A stretch of 64,000 nt of DNA from Phocoena phocoena (GCF_963924675.1 NC_089234.1:58632909-58696908), one strand, 5' to 3'; shown: positions 47,176 through 60,039, numbered from the stretch's first letter. Translations and numbers: made by a program. The notes: generated by a model from the letters alone, not told the origin.

Positions 47176-49318
47176 TAAATCTGTTGTATTAAGTCTGAAA
47201 CCGATTAATGATGTGCCGTACCCTGCTAAGTAGAATTAAATTAGTGTATAATTGATTAGTGTATAATTGAAGCAGTTGTAGATTTACCAACTTTAATTAA
47301 AATGGCTTATTACAGATAATTTACACTATAATATAAGAAAATAAAATCAAGAAGTTCATCAAAACCTTAAATTAAGATCGGAGATACAATATCATAGATT
47401 TGAAAGGGCTATATGCTAATACCAAGTACTTTGAAAGTAAAGCATTTTACCCCACGTTCTATAAAAGGAAAAAATTGATTATTAACCTTTTAGCCTAGAT
47501 TTTTCAAGTAATTACACTATTTATGGTAATCTACTATAATAGGTGATGGTAACCTATGTGGGTTAATGAAAGCAAACCAATATTATTTTGTCTACCTACT
47601 ACCTTAAATTACACTAAAAAAAACCCATATTAAACTATTTAAGTATTTCTCGTAACTCCTTTAAAAGGTATTCAAACAGAAAAATCTCATCTTTACCCAA
47701 AAATAAACGAAAACTAATTTACCAACAAAGAAGCAAGTAAGGAGAAAGAGTATCTCAGCAACAAAACACAAAAGGAGTAGTTCTCTCAATACCCTTGTGG
47801 GTGACTACAGCCCAGAAAGTTCCACACATAAACTGCTAACTCCTCTGAGTTTAAAGCCATGGTAATTAGATTCATTATCTTACATGCTAATGACATAGAG
47901 ATAATAAGTTTGCAGTGAATAATTCATATACTACCAGCTCTCACTGTGATGCTCATTACTAGTATTTTATTTACAGTACAAGTTACACTGCATTTTTTTT
48001 CTATAGTTTAAATGTATTGCCTAGATAGGCAAAAATCATTTAGTGTGGAAATCTAATTTACTACCAGTAAATGGTAACAATCCTAAGCATATATTGGTTT
48101 GTACATTTTGTAGTAAAATTGTTACTCATTATTTATTATTAGGATAATAACCAAAATATCACAAAAGTATCTTATATAAAGATTAAGTTACCTATATCTA
48201 TATAGATGATTAAACTAATGATACTGGATAATGATGATTATCCAAAATGATTACATGATGTCAATGAAGTGTAAACTGCTTTAGTAACTCTTATGTTTTC
48301 AAATAAATATTAATACCACCACACTCCTTATTTTAAAATGTACCTATAGATTACTTTGGAACTCTGAATATCAAAGTACATACGAACCCCTTAAGTTCCT
48401 GATTACGTAAAAACTTACTGGAAAATAATTATCGAGTGTAAAAATTAATTCAGTGACTTATAAAATTGCAGCTGTCTCCAATTTTTACCCAGTTTTGTAA
48501 TGGATTTATATCACATTTACTGTATTTATCTTAAAAATTAAAGATAAGGTCATTTTAATCTCTTTCAAAATGACTTTTCTTATAGATACTTGCAATAACT
48601 CATAGTCTACATATATTATGAAAACTTTTACATTACAACATACATGAATTATTGTGGTTTAAATATCTCTAAATCAGATAGGAAAATTTTCTCTACATAT
48701 TTTTATATTACAATGATTCCTTCTAAAATATTTTTATTATAAGCTAAGACTTTCAATATACAGGTTGCATCAATGAAGAGAGGTCAGGCTAGGTTCAGGT
48801 AACATTTATCAGGTAAAAACTGCAAAATCTCAGTGGCTTAAGATGATATGGTCCTTTTCTCACTTACACTAGACGGTCATGGGTTTTCCTAAAGGCTCCA
48901 CTCCATGTCTTTTCATCTCACTACCCAAGATGATGCAGCAATCACCATCTCAAACTTTGCCAGTCATCAGGATAGATGGAAAGAGAGCTCTGAACAGAAC
49001 TGCACTGGTAATTAAATGCTCCAGCCCAGAAAAACACATTTCTACTCGTAACTCATTAGTCCAATTATCTGAGAAAGATAAACCTTGAAAAGGTTTAAAT
49101 CTTTAAAGTTTCAGAAAAAAATTTTTTTTTCTTAAAGACATCTAACTCACTAAGTAGTTTATAAAGTTAGGTTAGATAATGTTCATGGTGTCTGAAGACA
49201 AAGAGAATTCCAAATTCCTTTTTGTATTAATTTACTATCAAATCGTAAAAATCAGTTCCTGCCCAAACTGCCAAAAGTATAACCAGGATAATATCAAGCA
49301 CCCTTTCAAAGCTGCAAA
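47176..49318. other. Long unassigned AT-rich stretch
   Basis: Over 2 kb without recognisable SINE or LINE text, the longest such stretch here. It holds a perfect 15-base tandem duplication (TTAGTGTATAATTGA at 47241-47255 and 47256-47270). A block near 48820-49090 looks like a very old LTR or DNA repeat but was not assigned. Confidence 0.45.
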
Positions 49319-49331
49319 TTTGAATACATCA

Positions 49332-49617
49332 GGCTTCCCTGGTGGTGCAGTGATTAAGACCCTGCCTGCCAATGCAGGGGACACGGGTTTGAGCCCTGGT
49401 CCGGGAAGATCCCACATGCTGCGGAGCAACTAAGCCCATGTGCCACAACTACTGAGCCCGTGTGCCACAACTACCGAAGCCCACACACCTCGAGCCCGTG
49501 CTCCACAAAAAGAGAAGCCACCGCAATGAGAAGCCCGCTCACTGCAACTAAAGAAAGCCCACGCGCAGGAACAAAGACCCAACACAGCCAAAAATAAATA
49601 AATTATTTTTTTAAAAC
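49332..49617 (+). mobile_element. CHR-type SINE, long form
   Basis: Complete SINE. Target duplication TTTGAATACATCA at 49319-49331 and TTTGAACACATCA at 49618-49630. Confidence 0.96.
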
Positions 49618-49639
49618 TTTGAACACATCACCTGCTTAC

Positions 49640-50070
49640 AATACTCTAATTTTCTTAGCATCACCCTCTATGAACTGAACCCTGCCCACTTTTCTGTCAT
49701 CTCAGAATATTCAATACAAGTTACAAAATGCTCCAGGGAGACACAACTAATAAAAATGCTGCGTTCAGGCTTCCCTGCCTTTTCACATGCTGTCTATGTC
49801 AGAAGGCTATCTCTTCCACCTCCACTTGATGAAAAATCTTACTCTTCTTTCAACTAAGCCTAAGTCCTTCTCCACTGTGAAGCTTTGCCTGTCTGATAAC
49901 AACACCCACAGTTTTGTACTCCCTTAAACACTAATTCCACATCTGCACTGTGACTGTTCATTGGCTACCCACTAGACTAGGAGCTCCTCAAAAAGGAGAC
50001 ACTGCCTTATTTACCTCTGAATCCCTTGCACTTGATATTAGGTGAGTAATAAAACAAATAAATGTCTAGA
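49640..50070 (+). mobile_element. L2 fragment to 3' end
   Basis: Plus-strand L2: 'ttcacatgctgtctatgtc', 'tccttctccactgtgaagc', 'cactagactaggagctcctc', 'gacactgccttatttacctc', then 'aaaacaaataaatgtct'. Confidence 0.7.
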
Positions 50071-50690
50071 AAAATAACTAACATTCTATAGTGCCAAATG
50101 AATGGTCTTAAAGATGTTTTGTTTTGATAAATGAAGAATAACTGTCCTGACAGTTCATGGAGATATAACTGCAAAAGTTAAGTTTGCTCAATTAGTTCCT
50201 TTTAGTACCAAATGCTAGTCAGTTTGTTAGTGGCAATTCTGATAAAAATTAACTTAAAGTTATGTGACATTCAGTTCATTTTCCTTCATTTATTCCCCAC
50301 TTTTATTTGTTCAACTAAGATCTATTAAATGCCAAGAGAGAGCTGTAAGAGGGTCTAGGGATGGCATTAATATAGTGAAAATGTTGTAATCAATATACAT
50401 ACCAGACGATAATAAGTTGTTCAATATTTTGCTCACTGATGTCTCATCTAATTTTTTGATAGTTCATTTTTATCATCACTATAATGAGGGTTAATATCGT
50501 ACAGTGTAATTTAATATTAACAAAATTCACTATAGCTATGAAAAAGTTGGGAACAATTATTATCCATGAGCCACAAAAGTATCAACCATGTTTTGCTTAA
50601 AAATCTTTTTTGAAGTATATTCTATAATAACTTTTTTCAAGTTCACAACAATGTTAACATTAAACATCTTAAACAAAAATACACTGACCC
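50070..50690. other. Unassigned AT-rich DNA
   Basis: Nothing recognised. Confidence 0.5.
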
Positions 50691-50989
50691 TGGGACTTCC
50701 CTGGTGGCTCAGTGGTTAAGAAACCACCTGCCAATGCAGGGGACACGGGTTTGAGACCAGGTCCAGGAAGATCCCACATGCCGCAGAGTAACTAAGCCCG
50801 TGAGCCACAACTACTGAGCCCACGCACCACAACTACTGCAGCCCGTGCACCTAGAGCTCATGCTCCGCAGAAAGAGAAGCCACCGCGATGCACTGCAACG
50901 AAGAGTGGCCCACGCTTGCCGCAACTAGAGAAAGTCCGCACTCAGCAACAAAGACCCAACGCAGCCAAAACAATTAATTAATAAAAAAG
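50691..50989 (+). mobile_element. CHR-type SINE, long form
   Basis: Complete SINE with one body module deleted. Target duplication TACACTGAC at 50680-50688 and 50990-50998. Confidence 0.95.
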
Positions 50990-50999
50990 TACACTGACA

Positions 51000-51640
51000 T
51001 TAAAATAGATTGTTTTATTTTTAGAAGAAAAAATGAAGTAAAAAATAAAGAGGCATATTCAAATTCAGTTGCTGGACCCAGAAGGGTAAATACTGAAAGT
51101 ACTGTACAAAAAAATCAATAAATTAATAAAAATGGTAAACCCAAGAGTATAATGATATTTTATAAACAAAAGATTAAACTCTTTAAAAGTAAAGATACTT
51201 GGAAAAATAGCATGCTCTACATTCCTGAAATAGTTTCAGAGAAAGAAAAAAGACAGTTAAGACCAATTCTTAGTCATTCTTATTATCATCATTTAGTTGC
51301 CTAACTTACGGCAAAAGAAAATGACTCATACAGCCGCTGAACATTTTTTTACTTTTAGCATTGTACAGGCAAAAAATGTATTTTTTGGAAAGAGCTGATA
51401 AATTAATAGCTATATCTTTTCGTGATGATATACTACTAAACTACATAAAATCTGTACTACTGCAAAATATCAAGAAACAGTGTTTACTTCTCAGTTTTAG
51501 TATGGCATAAATTTCATGACCCAACTTGATAAGAATTCCTTCAATATATCTCAGATACATGTGGGAAGATCATTTAATGTAAGATTTTGTACTGTAGCAA
51601 TTTTAACCTCTCATACAACTGGCTTAAATATATTTATTGC
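51000..51640. other. Unassigned AT-rich DNA
   Basis: Nothing recognised. Confidence 0.5.
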
Positions 51641-51905
51641 ATTATAAAGTGCAGTGTTAGCAAGAGACAGGAGGCTCTTGAAAGAGAAGAGGCTGGAGTG
51701 GTGCAGGTGGAGATACAAAGACGTATGTGAACTAGGGCGTTTTGAAAGAAGAACAAATATACAAAACATGCTGTTGGACTGCAGGTGGGGAATGAGAGAG
51801 AGGGTGGTGCCATGGATAGCTTCCAGTTTTCTGCTGTGGAATTATCTATTAAAGTGAGGCAGACGGTGGGAGGAACAGGTTTGGACATGTTAACTTTCAG
51901 ATGAC
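51640..51905 (-). mobile_element. L2 fragment, reverse
   Basis: 'ggtggggaatgagagagagg', 'gtgccatggatagcttcc', 'gggaggaacaggtttggaca', 'tgttaactttcagatgac' parallels the L2 piece at 15105-15345. Confidence 0.65.
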
Positions 51906-51909
51906 TGGG

Positions 51910-53340
51910 TTTATTAAAAAGGTAGCATTCAGAGGTGGCTCAGCCCTCTGATGTGATAAAGTCCAAAGCAAATAAGAGAACAATTCATCCAATTGCTTTG
52001 GCAACACTTAACAGCTTTATTAACGGTTAGTTCCTTATTTATAGAACAGAACCTAAAAGAGTCACGTATATGTTTTTCAATTGTACTTGGTTTCATTTTA
52101 TGGGTGATAATATACGCTAGAGAAGCATTTGGTAGTCTGGGGTTTCATAAAGATAACGGGTATAACCCTCATGAATATCAAAGGTCTACTACAGATATAC
52201 TAGACAATATATTTAGGACAAATTACTAGAATAATTTCCAATAAAACTTTACGGAAAATGTAAAAAAAATTTTTTAAATAAAGTGCACTGCTGATCAATT
52301 AAACTAAAAATAATTTACAGGAATTATAAGTGATGGAGCAGCAAATCTGTCTGGAAAAGAGCAGAGTTATTCTTAAAAATTACGAGGCTACTAAAACAAA
52401 GAGTTGGTTGGAATCACAGTTTTATGTAGTAGTAAAGCTTTAGCACAGAAATTCCACCAAATCTCATGGGTAAAATGTAATAAAAGCTGTTAATGTAATG
52501 AAAGGAGGCAAACTGAATAGCTAACTTTCTAAAATATTTTGTTCAAAGATTGGAACTAACCGTACCCACTTAGAATTACATTTGAAGTGCATTTATTAGT
52601 TGTTGAGAAAGAAAATATTAAGCAGAGGGGATGGTATGAAATGCAGGAATAAGATACCTTTTTTTTTTTATTCAAGTGAAAAAAAATCTTTTCTGGCAAA
52701 TATTACTGAAAACCTGGGGGACAAAATAGGCATATTTGATTATTTTCAACACTCTTAAAGAAATAAATGTCAAACTGTAGGGAACAAGTAATGATATATT
52801 TTAATAAAACAGACATAGCCAAAGACACCAAAAGACAGTGTTCCCTAGCTTACTGAAGAGAACATTAATGAAGACAGGTTTGAACTAAATAGTTGTATTG
52901 TTAATTCTTACTTCTCTGTGTAAAACATTTCATGATTAATTTCTGAATGAGAAATTTGAAACTTTAAAGAAAAACATTTGGATAATAGATCCAAATGGAT
53001 CTATTTGGATCTATTAAAAACATTTGGATAATAAACCTTGAATCACTCATTACATTAAATTTGATACCCGAACAGAATGAATTATTTTAGATTAGGACCA
53101 AAAAGAAATTTCTAAGTAGAAAGAGCATATTACCACTGACAACAACCTACTAGAATGAATAAGGATTTCAAACTAGTAGTGTACCAACTAAACATACTAC
53201 ACTGTTTTTCTATGCAGTGAATTGAAATGAATTTATGAATAGGCAAGAATATCGATAATAAAAATTTCCAAAATTGTATAAATATTTCCAAAACAAAATA
53301 TTTCTAAACATTCATTTCGTTATTGCTCGTTCTGGAGATT
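51910..53340. other. Unassigned AT-rich DNA
   Basis: Nothing recognised apart from the palindrome and direct repeats at 52971-53033. Confidence 0.45.
52971..53033. repeat. Palindrome framed by direct repeats
   Basis: AAAACATTTGGATAATA occurs at 52971-52987 and again at 53017-53033. Between and overlapping them, TAATAGATCCAAAT (52983-52996) and ATTTGGATCTATTA (53002-53015) form an exact 14-bp inverted repeat with a five-base spacer. Confidence 0.92.
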
Positions 53341-53360
53341 TTTAAATCGTATTTGTCATT

Positions 53361-53567
53361 CTTTTTTTTTTTGGGCAGTACGCAGGCCTCTCACTGTTGT
53401 GGCCTCTCCCGTTACGGAGCACAGGCTCCAGACGCGCAGGCTCAGTGGCCATGGCTCACGGGCCCAGCCGTTCCGCAGCATGTGGGATCTTCCCGGACCG
53501 GGGCACGAACCCGTGTCCCCTGCATCAGCAGGTGGACTCTCAACCACTGCGCCACCAGGGAAGCCCC
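53361..53567 (-). mobile_element. CHR-type SINE, short form
   Basis: Short-form SINE, minus strand. Target duplication TGTCATT at 53354-53360 and 53568-53574. Confidence 0.96.
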
Positions 53568-53729
53568 TGTCATTAACTTTTTATATTTTTATTTTATTAT
53601 ATTTATTAACAGTAAGCAGTAAGTTAGTTCCAATTGTAGGGGTGTGTGTGTGCATGCATGCACTGAAATGTAAAATGTGTTTCTTGCTCCAAGTTGCAGT
53701 TCACAGTATTTTGATAAGCACTACCCTAA

Positions 53730-54250
53730 ATAAAACTCTTGCATATGTACAACAGGAGTTACATATAAGAATGTTCACAGAATTACTTTTCATAATCACA
53801 CAACTGGAAATGACATAAATGTCCATCAACCAGTGAATAGAAAAATAAAGTGATATATGTTCATGCAATGGAATACGAGTTACTCAACAATGAAAATCAA
53901 TGACCTTCAGCTATATGTACTAACAACGATAAATCAGAGAAACACAAAAATGTATTAATTTTACAGTTTCAAAACAAGCAAAACTAAAGAACATATTGCT
54001 TAGGAATATACATTGATAATAAAACTACACAGAAAGGGAACTGTAAAAACAAACCCCGCCCTCAAAAAAAACCCTATATTCTGGAGAATGGTTACCTCTG
54101 TGGGGGATTTGAGAGAGTATGACCCACAGGGAACACACAGGGAGTCTCAAAGCTATTAAAAACATTTTACTTCTTAAACTGGGTGATGGGTCCATGACAG
54201 TTTCATTAGTATGCTTCACAACATTATACATATTCTTTTTGTGTGAGTGC
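53730..54250 (+). mobile_element. Ancient L1 3' part
   Basis: 'gaatgttcacagaattactt', 'aaatgtccatcaaccagtg', 'catgcaatggaatacgagtt', 'gaatggttacctctgtggg' and 'aaactgggtgatgggtcc' are L1 ORF2 end and 3' UTR. Confidence 0.75.
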
Positions 54251-54254
54251 TTTG

Positions 54255-54560
54255 TTATTTTTATAGTCATGCACCATACAATGTTATTACAATATTATTG
54301 ACTATATTCCCTCTGCTGTACATTACATCCCTGTGACTCACTTACTTTATAACTGGTAGTATGTACCTCTTGATCCTCTTCAGCTATTTCACTCAACCCC
54401 TCACCCCCCTCCACTTTTGGCAACCACTAGTTTATTCTCTGTATCTGTGAGCCTGTTTCTGTTTTGTTATATTTATTCATTTGTTTTGTGTTTTAGATCC
54501 CACATATAAGTGAAAGCACATAGTATTTGTCTTTCTCTGCCTGACTTACACCTATTATTT
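54255..54560 (-). mobile_element. L1 3' UTR fragment, reverse
   Basis: 'tgctgtacattacatccctg', 'ttactttataactggtagt', 'ttggcaaccactagtttatt', 'gatcccacatataagtgaaa' is antisense L1 3' UTR, directly abutting the plus-strand L1 3' end. Confidence 0.8.
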
Positions 54561-55390
54561 TGTTTATATCAAATACTTTTAAGGAAGATGTTCGAAAAAT
54601 ATATACCAAGTTATTGGCATTGGTTGTCTCATGGATAAGGAATTGTGGGGAACTTCTTCTTTCTATATATTTATGAATCATCTTGATCTTTCACAAGGAA
54701 CATGCAATATGCTTGTATCTATAACCAAAGAAAAATGAATTTTTCAACTGTAATTTAAAATAATTAAAAAATAAGAAATAGAATGAGAGTTTACTACATT
54801 CACACTCTCCAGAGAAAGCTGTTAATAGTTTGGTTATACTAGTATTTTTCAAATGTACAACAAAACTTTTATGTACATGTTCAGTACAAATGCATTTAAA
54901 TAGATTTTATAAAATTATATAACTTACGTGGTACAAAAGTGACCAAAAGGCCCATATATTTTAAGAAAATTATACTTTAAGATATTTAAAATTATAGTAG
55001 TTCTTTATATGTTTAGACATACTGAGACAGTGAGAAAGCATGTACAGGTGAGTACACCACATTAAAAAAATTTTTTTCATGTAAATGTTTTACTATTTCC
55101 AGTAGAGATGAAATAATTCAAACACAGTTTCTATGTTCAAATAATAAACAATTTTTAGGAAGCGACAAACTGAAAACAGCTTAAATATAATGCAAAAAAG
55201 CAATAACATGCTATGGGAATGCAGGAGAGGTTAGCACGATGGAGGGAGAAAGACAGGGGAAAGGCTTTCAGGTAACCTTTTAAGGAATTCTAAATTTTCA
55301 AGAATAAACAGAAATTAGCCTTGTGGGGAGAACTTCCAGGCAGAGAATTACATATAAGCAGTGAAGTCAGGGCACAATCAAGAAACTGCA
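54560..55390. other. Unassigned AT-rich DNA
   Basis: Nothing recognised. Confidence 0.5.
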
Positions 55391-55395
55391 AATAG

Positions 55396-55771
55396 GGACT
55401 TCCCTGGTGGGGCAGAGGTTAAGAATCCACCTGCCAATGCAGGGGGCACGGGTTTGAGCCCTGGTCCGGGAAGATCCCACATGCCGCGGAGCAACTAAGC
55501 CCATGCACTACAATTACGGAGCCTGTGCTCTACAGCACGTGAGCCACAACTACTGAGTCCACATGCCACAACTACTGAAGCCCGCGTGCCTAGAGCCTGT
55601 GCTCCACAACGAGAGAAGCCACCTCAATGAGAAGCCTGCACACCGCACCAAAGAGTAGCCCCCCCCACCGCCGCAACTAGAGAAAGCCCGCTCGCGGCAA
55701 CAAAGACCCCACGCAGCCAAAAAAATAAATAAAAATAAATAAATCTATTAAAAAATTATTAAAAAAAAAAA
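55396..55771 (+). mobile_element. CHR-type SINE, long form
   Basis: Complete SINE with extended A/T-rich tail. Perfect 15-base target duplication AGAAACTGCAAATAG at 55381-55395 and 55772-55786. Confidence 0.97.
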
Positions 55772-56079
55772 AGAAACTGCAAATAGTGTACCTGAGGCTA
55801 ACCAGAAAATGAAAGCCTGAATAAATAAGAGGCTAAGGAAGAAACCAGATAGAGGTTTTCAAGTCATTTGAAAGACTGTCCTGTTCATCTTGAATCACTG
55901 ATCCTACCCCAACAAAGTTAATCATTCCTTCCTCAAAGCTGGCTCGCTATCATATACAAACTCCTTTATTACTTCCTTTAGCATACTATATGATTATCTT
56001 ACTGTTGTTTGTTTAAATTAAATTCACTCACAGTTCTCTGATTATATTATCATAATTATCGATACTTTTGCTCCTAATC

Positions 56080-56265
56080 TCCCCTATTCAGAAATCACCT
56101 TCTCCTTAGCTGCCTTCCCCAAGAGAAGCCACTATTTGATGCCTACTACTACTACATCTTCAATTTTACAAGCTGCTTCTTCACTCATTATAAAATCCAG
56201 GAGGTCAGGGACTGGGTCTTTTTACAGACTACTCTAACAGGACCAGGCACAAGACTTAACATCTC
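56080..56265 (+). mobile_element. L2 3' fragment
   Basis: 'gaaatcaccttctccttagc', 'aatccaggaggtcagggac', 'ggaccaggcacaagactta' follow the L2 3' order. Confidence 0.55.
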
Positions 56266-56502
56266 TTGAAGTAACAGTCACCATGAAGTGAACCTGAAAA
56301 TGGAAGCCAGCACAGAGAAAATGGAGCTTGGGCTCCTGATAACTGTACAGCTATTACACCAACCTGGACTAGCTAACCTCTAGATATCTTTTACATGAAA
56401 GAAAAATGAAGTTCTATCTTGTTTATGTCACTGTGATTTTGGACTTCCAAGTATATGCAAACTCAACCCTAACTGACATAACACGTTGTTAACACAATTT
56501 CG

Positions 56503-56946
56503 TGTGCCTGACGCACAGTGAGGCCAAAAAGACTGAAACGTCAGAGTTTGGGGCAGACAAAGGTTTATTGCAAGGCCATGCAAGGAGACGAGGTGGCTCA
56601 CGCCCTGAAAAGCCTCGAGCTCCCCAAAGGGTTTCGGCAAAGCATTTTTAAAGGCCAGGAGAGGGGGTGTCGCAGGGTAAGTGGTCAGTTGTGCACAATT
56701 CTCTGATTGGCTGATGGTGAGGCAGCAGGGTGGTGTCGCAGGGGTTAACATTATCAATCCTTAGGCTCCAGGAGGCCTGGGGCTATGTGCTCAAGATCAT
56801 CAAGTAGTTCTTCCTTTCACATCTGCAAAACAGCTCAGGAAATTTGCATCAAATATTATTATCTAGGTACTTTAGAGAGGAGCTAAAGCAGAGGATTTGG
56901 GGGAAGGCCTGTCCTGGGAAGGCCCCATAGTGTCCTGCTCTGTTAC
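56503..56946 (-). mobile_element. Solo LTR, ERV1-like
   Basis: About 440 bases reading TGTAACAGAGCAGG at its 5' end (minus strand) and ending CAGGCACA. In order on the minus strand: CCAAT box (56710-56706), TATA-like TTTAAAAATG (about 56651), AATAAA (56569-56564). GC content is higher than flanks and the signals look well kept, so it is younger than its neighbours. No internal viral genes are next to it, hence solo. A target duplication was not found. The class is inferred from LTR layout. Confidence 0.7.
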
Positions 56947-57059
56947 AGTATGAACTGGTGATTAACATTCTCCTGAAAATGAAACACATAATAGAACAAA
57001 AAATAAGAAGTTCCATCTCTTATGAATGAGGTTGAACATCTTCTCATATGTGAGTTGTC

Positions 57060-57895
57060 TGTTCAGGTTTTTTGTTTTGGTGCTGCAAACCACCAAGTCC
57101 TAAATTGTGTTCAGTATTTTGGCACAGAATTTTAGAATCTGTCTTTCTGGAGGTATTCTCCTCCAATTTCAACTAGGTACTGCAATTCAATTCTGACACC
57201 AACCACCCAGAGTTAGTGCAGACCCCACAAGTTAAAGGACACTGTTCACAGCAGGATTTCCTCTCATAAGATGCCACGCACACTCCTGACTGACAGCCTA
57301 CAAATTTAGGGGTTTCCGTTACCCTCTCAGGTTGAATAATTCACAAAAAGACTCACACAACTCAGGAAAGCACCATACTTACAGTTTTCCTAAATGAAGA
57401 GACATATAAGATAAGGTCTGGAAGGTTCCCAAACAGGGAGCTTCCATGCCCTCTCCCCCAGTGGAATCAGGGCTGGACACATTCCTGGCACCTACTTTGT
57501 TTACTAACAAGGAAATCCCACTGAGCTTCAATGCCCAGAGTTGGGATTTCATGTACAGTGAATGATTAAATCACTGGCCACATGACTGAACACAATCTAC
57601 AAGCCCCCTTCCCAGAGGTGGGGTGGTTCAAAGTCCCAACCCTGGGATCACATGGCCTGGTCTTCCCAGGGGACCAGCTACCCCCACCTGAAGCTATCTA
57701 GGGGCCCACCCTGCATCACCTCATTAGCATGACAGTGATAGTACAGTGATCCAAGCAGCTCATGAATAACAAAGACACTTCCATCACTTGGGAAATTCCA
57801 AGGGTTTTAGTTGCTCAGTACCAGGAACCCAGGACCCAGCAACTAAAAACCAAACAAATTCTTTATTATACAAGAAAGAGTGATTCTGTCTGTTC
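57060..57895 (-). mobile_element. MER21-like LTR
   Basis: Text such as 'gaataattcacaaaaagact', 'gggagcttccatgccctct', 'gattaaatcactggccacat', 'tgcatcacctcattagcat', 'ttccaagggttttagttgc' and the end 'ctttattataca' fits a reverse-oriented MER21-type (ERVL) LTR. Family assignment is from memory of the consensus. Confidence 0.55.
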
Positions 57896-58124
57896 TTCAT
57901 TAGCTGGCACAAAATAGAGGCCTTCTTTCCGCTCATCAAATCTCTCCCATTCCAATTCCTGAAGAATATTAGTGAAGAAAGTATCTCCTTAAACTATTCC
58001 TTTTTACATCTTAGTCAAGGGCATAGTTTAGTGGTTGAGATAAAGTCTAAGATGGCTAAAACAATCTGTCAGCAGCTACAAATGACTGCTTTTTTTTAAA
58101 AAAAAAAGCAAAACAATGGAGACT

Positions 58125-58250
58125 GTCATTCATTTAAGCAAATATTTATTATATTTTTACCATGCACAAGATAATATGCTGTGTATTTTGGGATAACAAT
58201 AAAGAATCAGACTCTAGCTTTATACTTGAAAACATAAGACATGATCAAAA
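58125..58250 (-). mobile_element. L2 3' end, reverse
   Basis: 'catttaagcaaatatttatt', 'accatgcacaagataatatg', 'gataacaataaagaatcag' is the reverse complement of an L2 tail. Confidence 0.6.
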
Positions 58251-58254
58251 TAAG

Positions 58255-60030
58255 ATAATTACGTCATAAGATCAAAAAAAAAAGAAAATATCATCAAGGC
58301 TGCCACAGCCATGTACCGGAAATAATCTGACAAAATGTTAAGGGAAACTATTATCATTCAAACCCACCATAGCTATTAAAACCCCCCAATTCTCTGTGTT
58401 CATTTCAAACATTTTACCTCTATCTTATTCTGCCGTAACAATGAAACATGGGACTCGCTTAACTGTCATTTGACTTGGCTATTTCAACACTTCTACGAAA
58501 GAAATCTTAGCTTTTGTTTCCTATGAGGAATAGATCCAGGTTTTGTGTGCCAGAATCTTTTACAACTTGGGGAATTCTCTTTAAGGAAAAGAATACAAAA
58601 TTTGGTATGAAGTAAACATTTAATTAGAATGTGAAAATAAATTACAAACTTTAAAAAGCTGGCAGAGGCCACAAATATCATAAATTTCAGAAAGAATGGC
58701 ATATTCTTATCAACTACCTGACCAACCTCTCTAATGACCATATTTCCTACATTTCTGGTTGCATATTCTATTGCCTCTTCATATAACATCTATTGCCTCT
58801 TCATAAAACAATTTTGTAATATCAAGAGAATAGAAAGAGAATTCTTTCTGCTAGCGTATTTGATCAATGATTACAATGAATAATTTAGGAAAGCTTACAT
58901 CAGTTTTACAACTTACTACAGATAAGGTCATGTGCATTGTTAGAAATGTTGTTGGATTTAGGAAAACCCCTATCGAAGTTTCTTTCATATATTTCAATCT
59001 TTCGAAGATTTGGAAATTTTTTCCAGACTAGCTTCTGACTCCATATACTTAAATCATGTTTCCCTTCCTTAGCCTAGATACTTCTGGTACCAGACACAAA
59101 GAACATACTCATTGCTCTAAGACCCTTGGCCCTGCATCTATGTATCAGCGGAAAATAAGAATATTCCTATAAGTCATACCTATGCCAGAAAGGCTAGTAA
59201 TAACTATACACAGAAAAAACAGCAAACCACATACTCCATATAAATATGTCCACTACTAAACTTCCCCTTAACTAGATCCCAAAAGTGCCTCTGGCCACTC
59301 TAATGCCATTCCAATGAGGGTACTAGATAGAGGGAAAGTCAAAGTGAAAAGAGACAACAGTTTTAACTGGTTAAAATATCTAACACTTGCAAATTTTACA
59401 AAAAAAAAAGAACAAAAACCAAACAAACAAAAACTATGCAAACACATTGCTTGGGATCCTCTCAGGGCCTTGGAAAGGCCTGTATAAGTGAGAAACCCTG
59501 GAACTTAAGCTAACTGACTACAAAGTAAATCCGACTCTATTCCCTACGCTAATTTGAAGACCTATTTTCTATTCCTTTTAACTACAGAAACTGTCAAGAA
59601 AAGCAGCCTTATTTCCTCAATGACACTTTCCTACTTTAACCTATAATATCTCTTTTCTAGAACATAATCATCTCTAGGTTCTACCCCATTTAAATTAGGC
59701 ACACTGACACTAAAAACTATTATTCCTGTTTTAATTGTACCTTAATAGTAATGCAAGCCTTATAATGTTTTCTATTGTACTTCAGATCAAGGGTAAATAG
59801 TTTAGACTCCAATTGGGTTTCCTTCAGTGGTACTTACGAAAAAAAAAGAAAAGTCCAATTCAAAATGGCCTAGTAAATTTCCTTATTTATTTCACATAGC
59901 ATAAGAAATTTCCTCGAATTTCACGTAAGACTTAGTAGTCCTGAGGCAGAGTAGCTTTAAGGTTGGGTAATCTAGCAGCTCAACAAAATCATTAAGGATC
60001 CAGGTTCTCTCCAACTTTTCACTCTGCCAT
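58255..60030. other. Unassigned AT-rich DNA
   Basis: No named repeat recognised over 1.8 kb. It holds the tandem duplication at 58768-58811. A 98-codon minus-strand frame at 58493-58789 has no recognised similarity. Confidence 0.45.
58768..58811. repeat. Two-copy 22-base tandem duplication
   Basis: CTATTGCCTCTTCATATAACAT-like unit (two parts: ctattgcctcttcat + ataacat) repeated once with two differences. Confidence 0.9.
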
Positions 60031-60039
60031 ACAGTGGGG

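Noticed and set aside
56428..56757. 109-codon minus-strand frame
   Set aside because: Lies within the ERV1-like solo LTR; no known LTR-encoded product.
58493..58789. 98-codon minus-strand frame beginning MLYEEAIEYATRNVGNM
   Set aside because: The first residues come from a recent tandem duplication, no splice or polyadenylation context was found, and no family is recognised.
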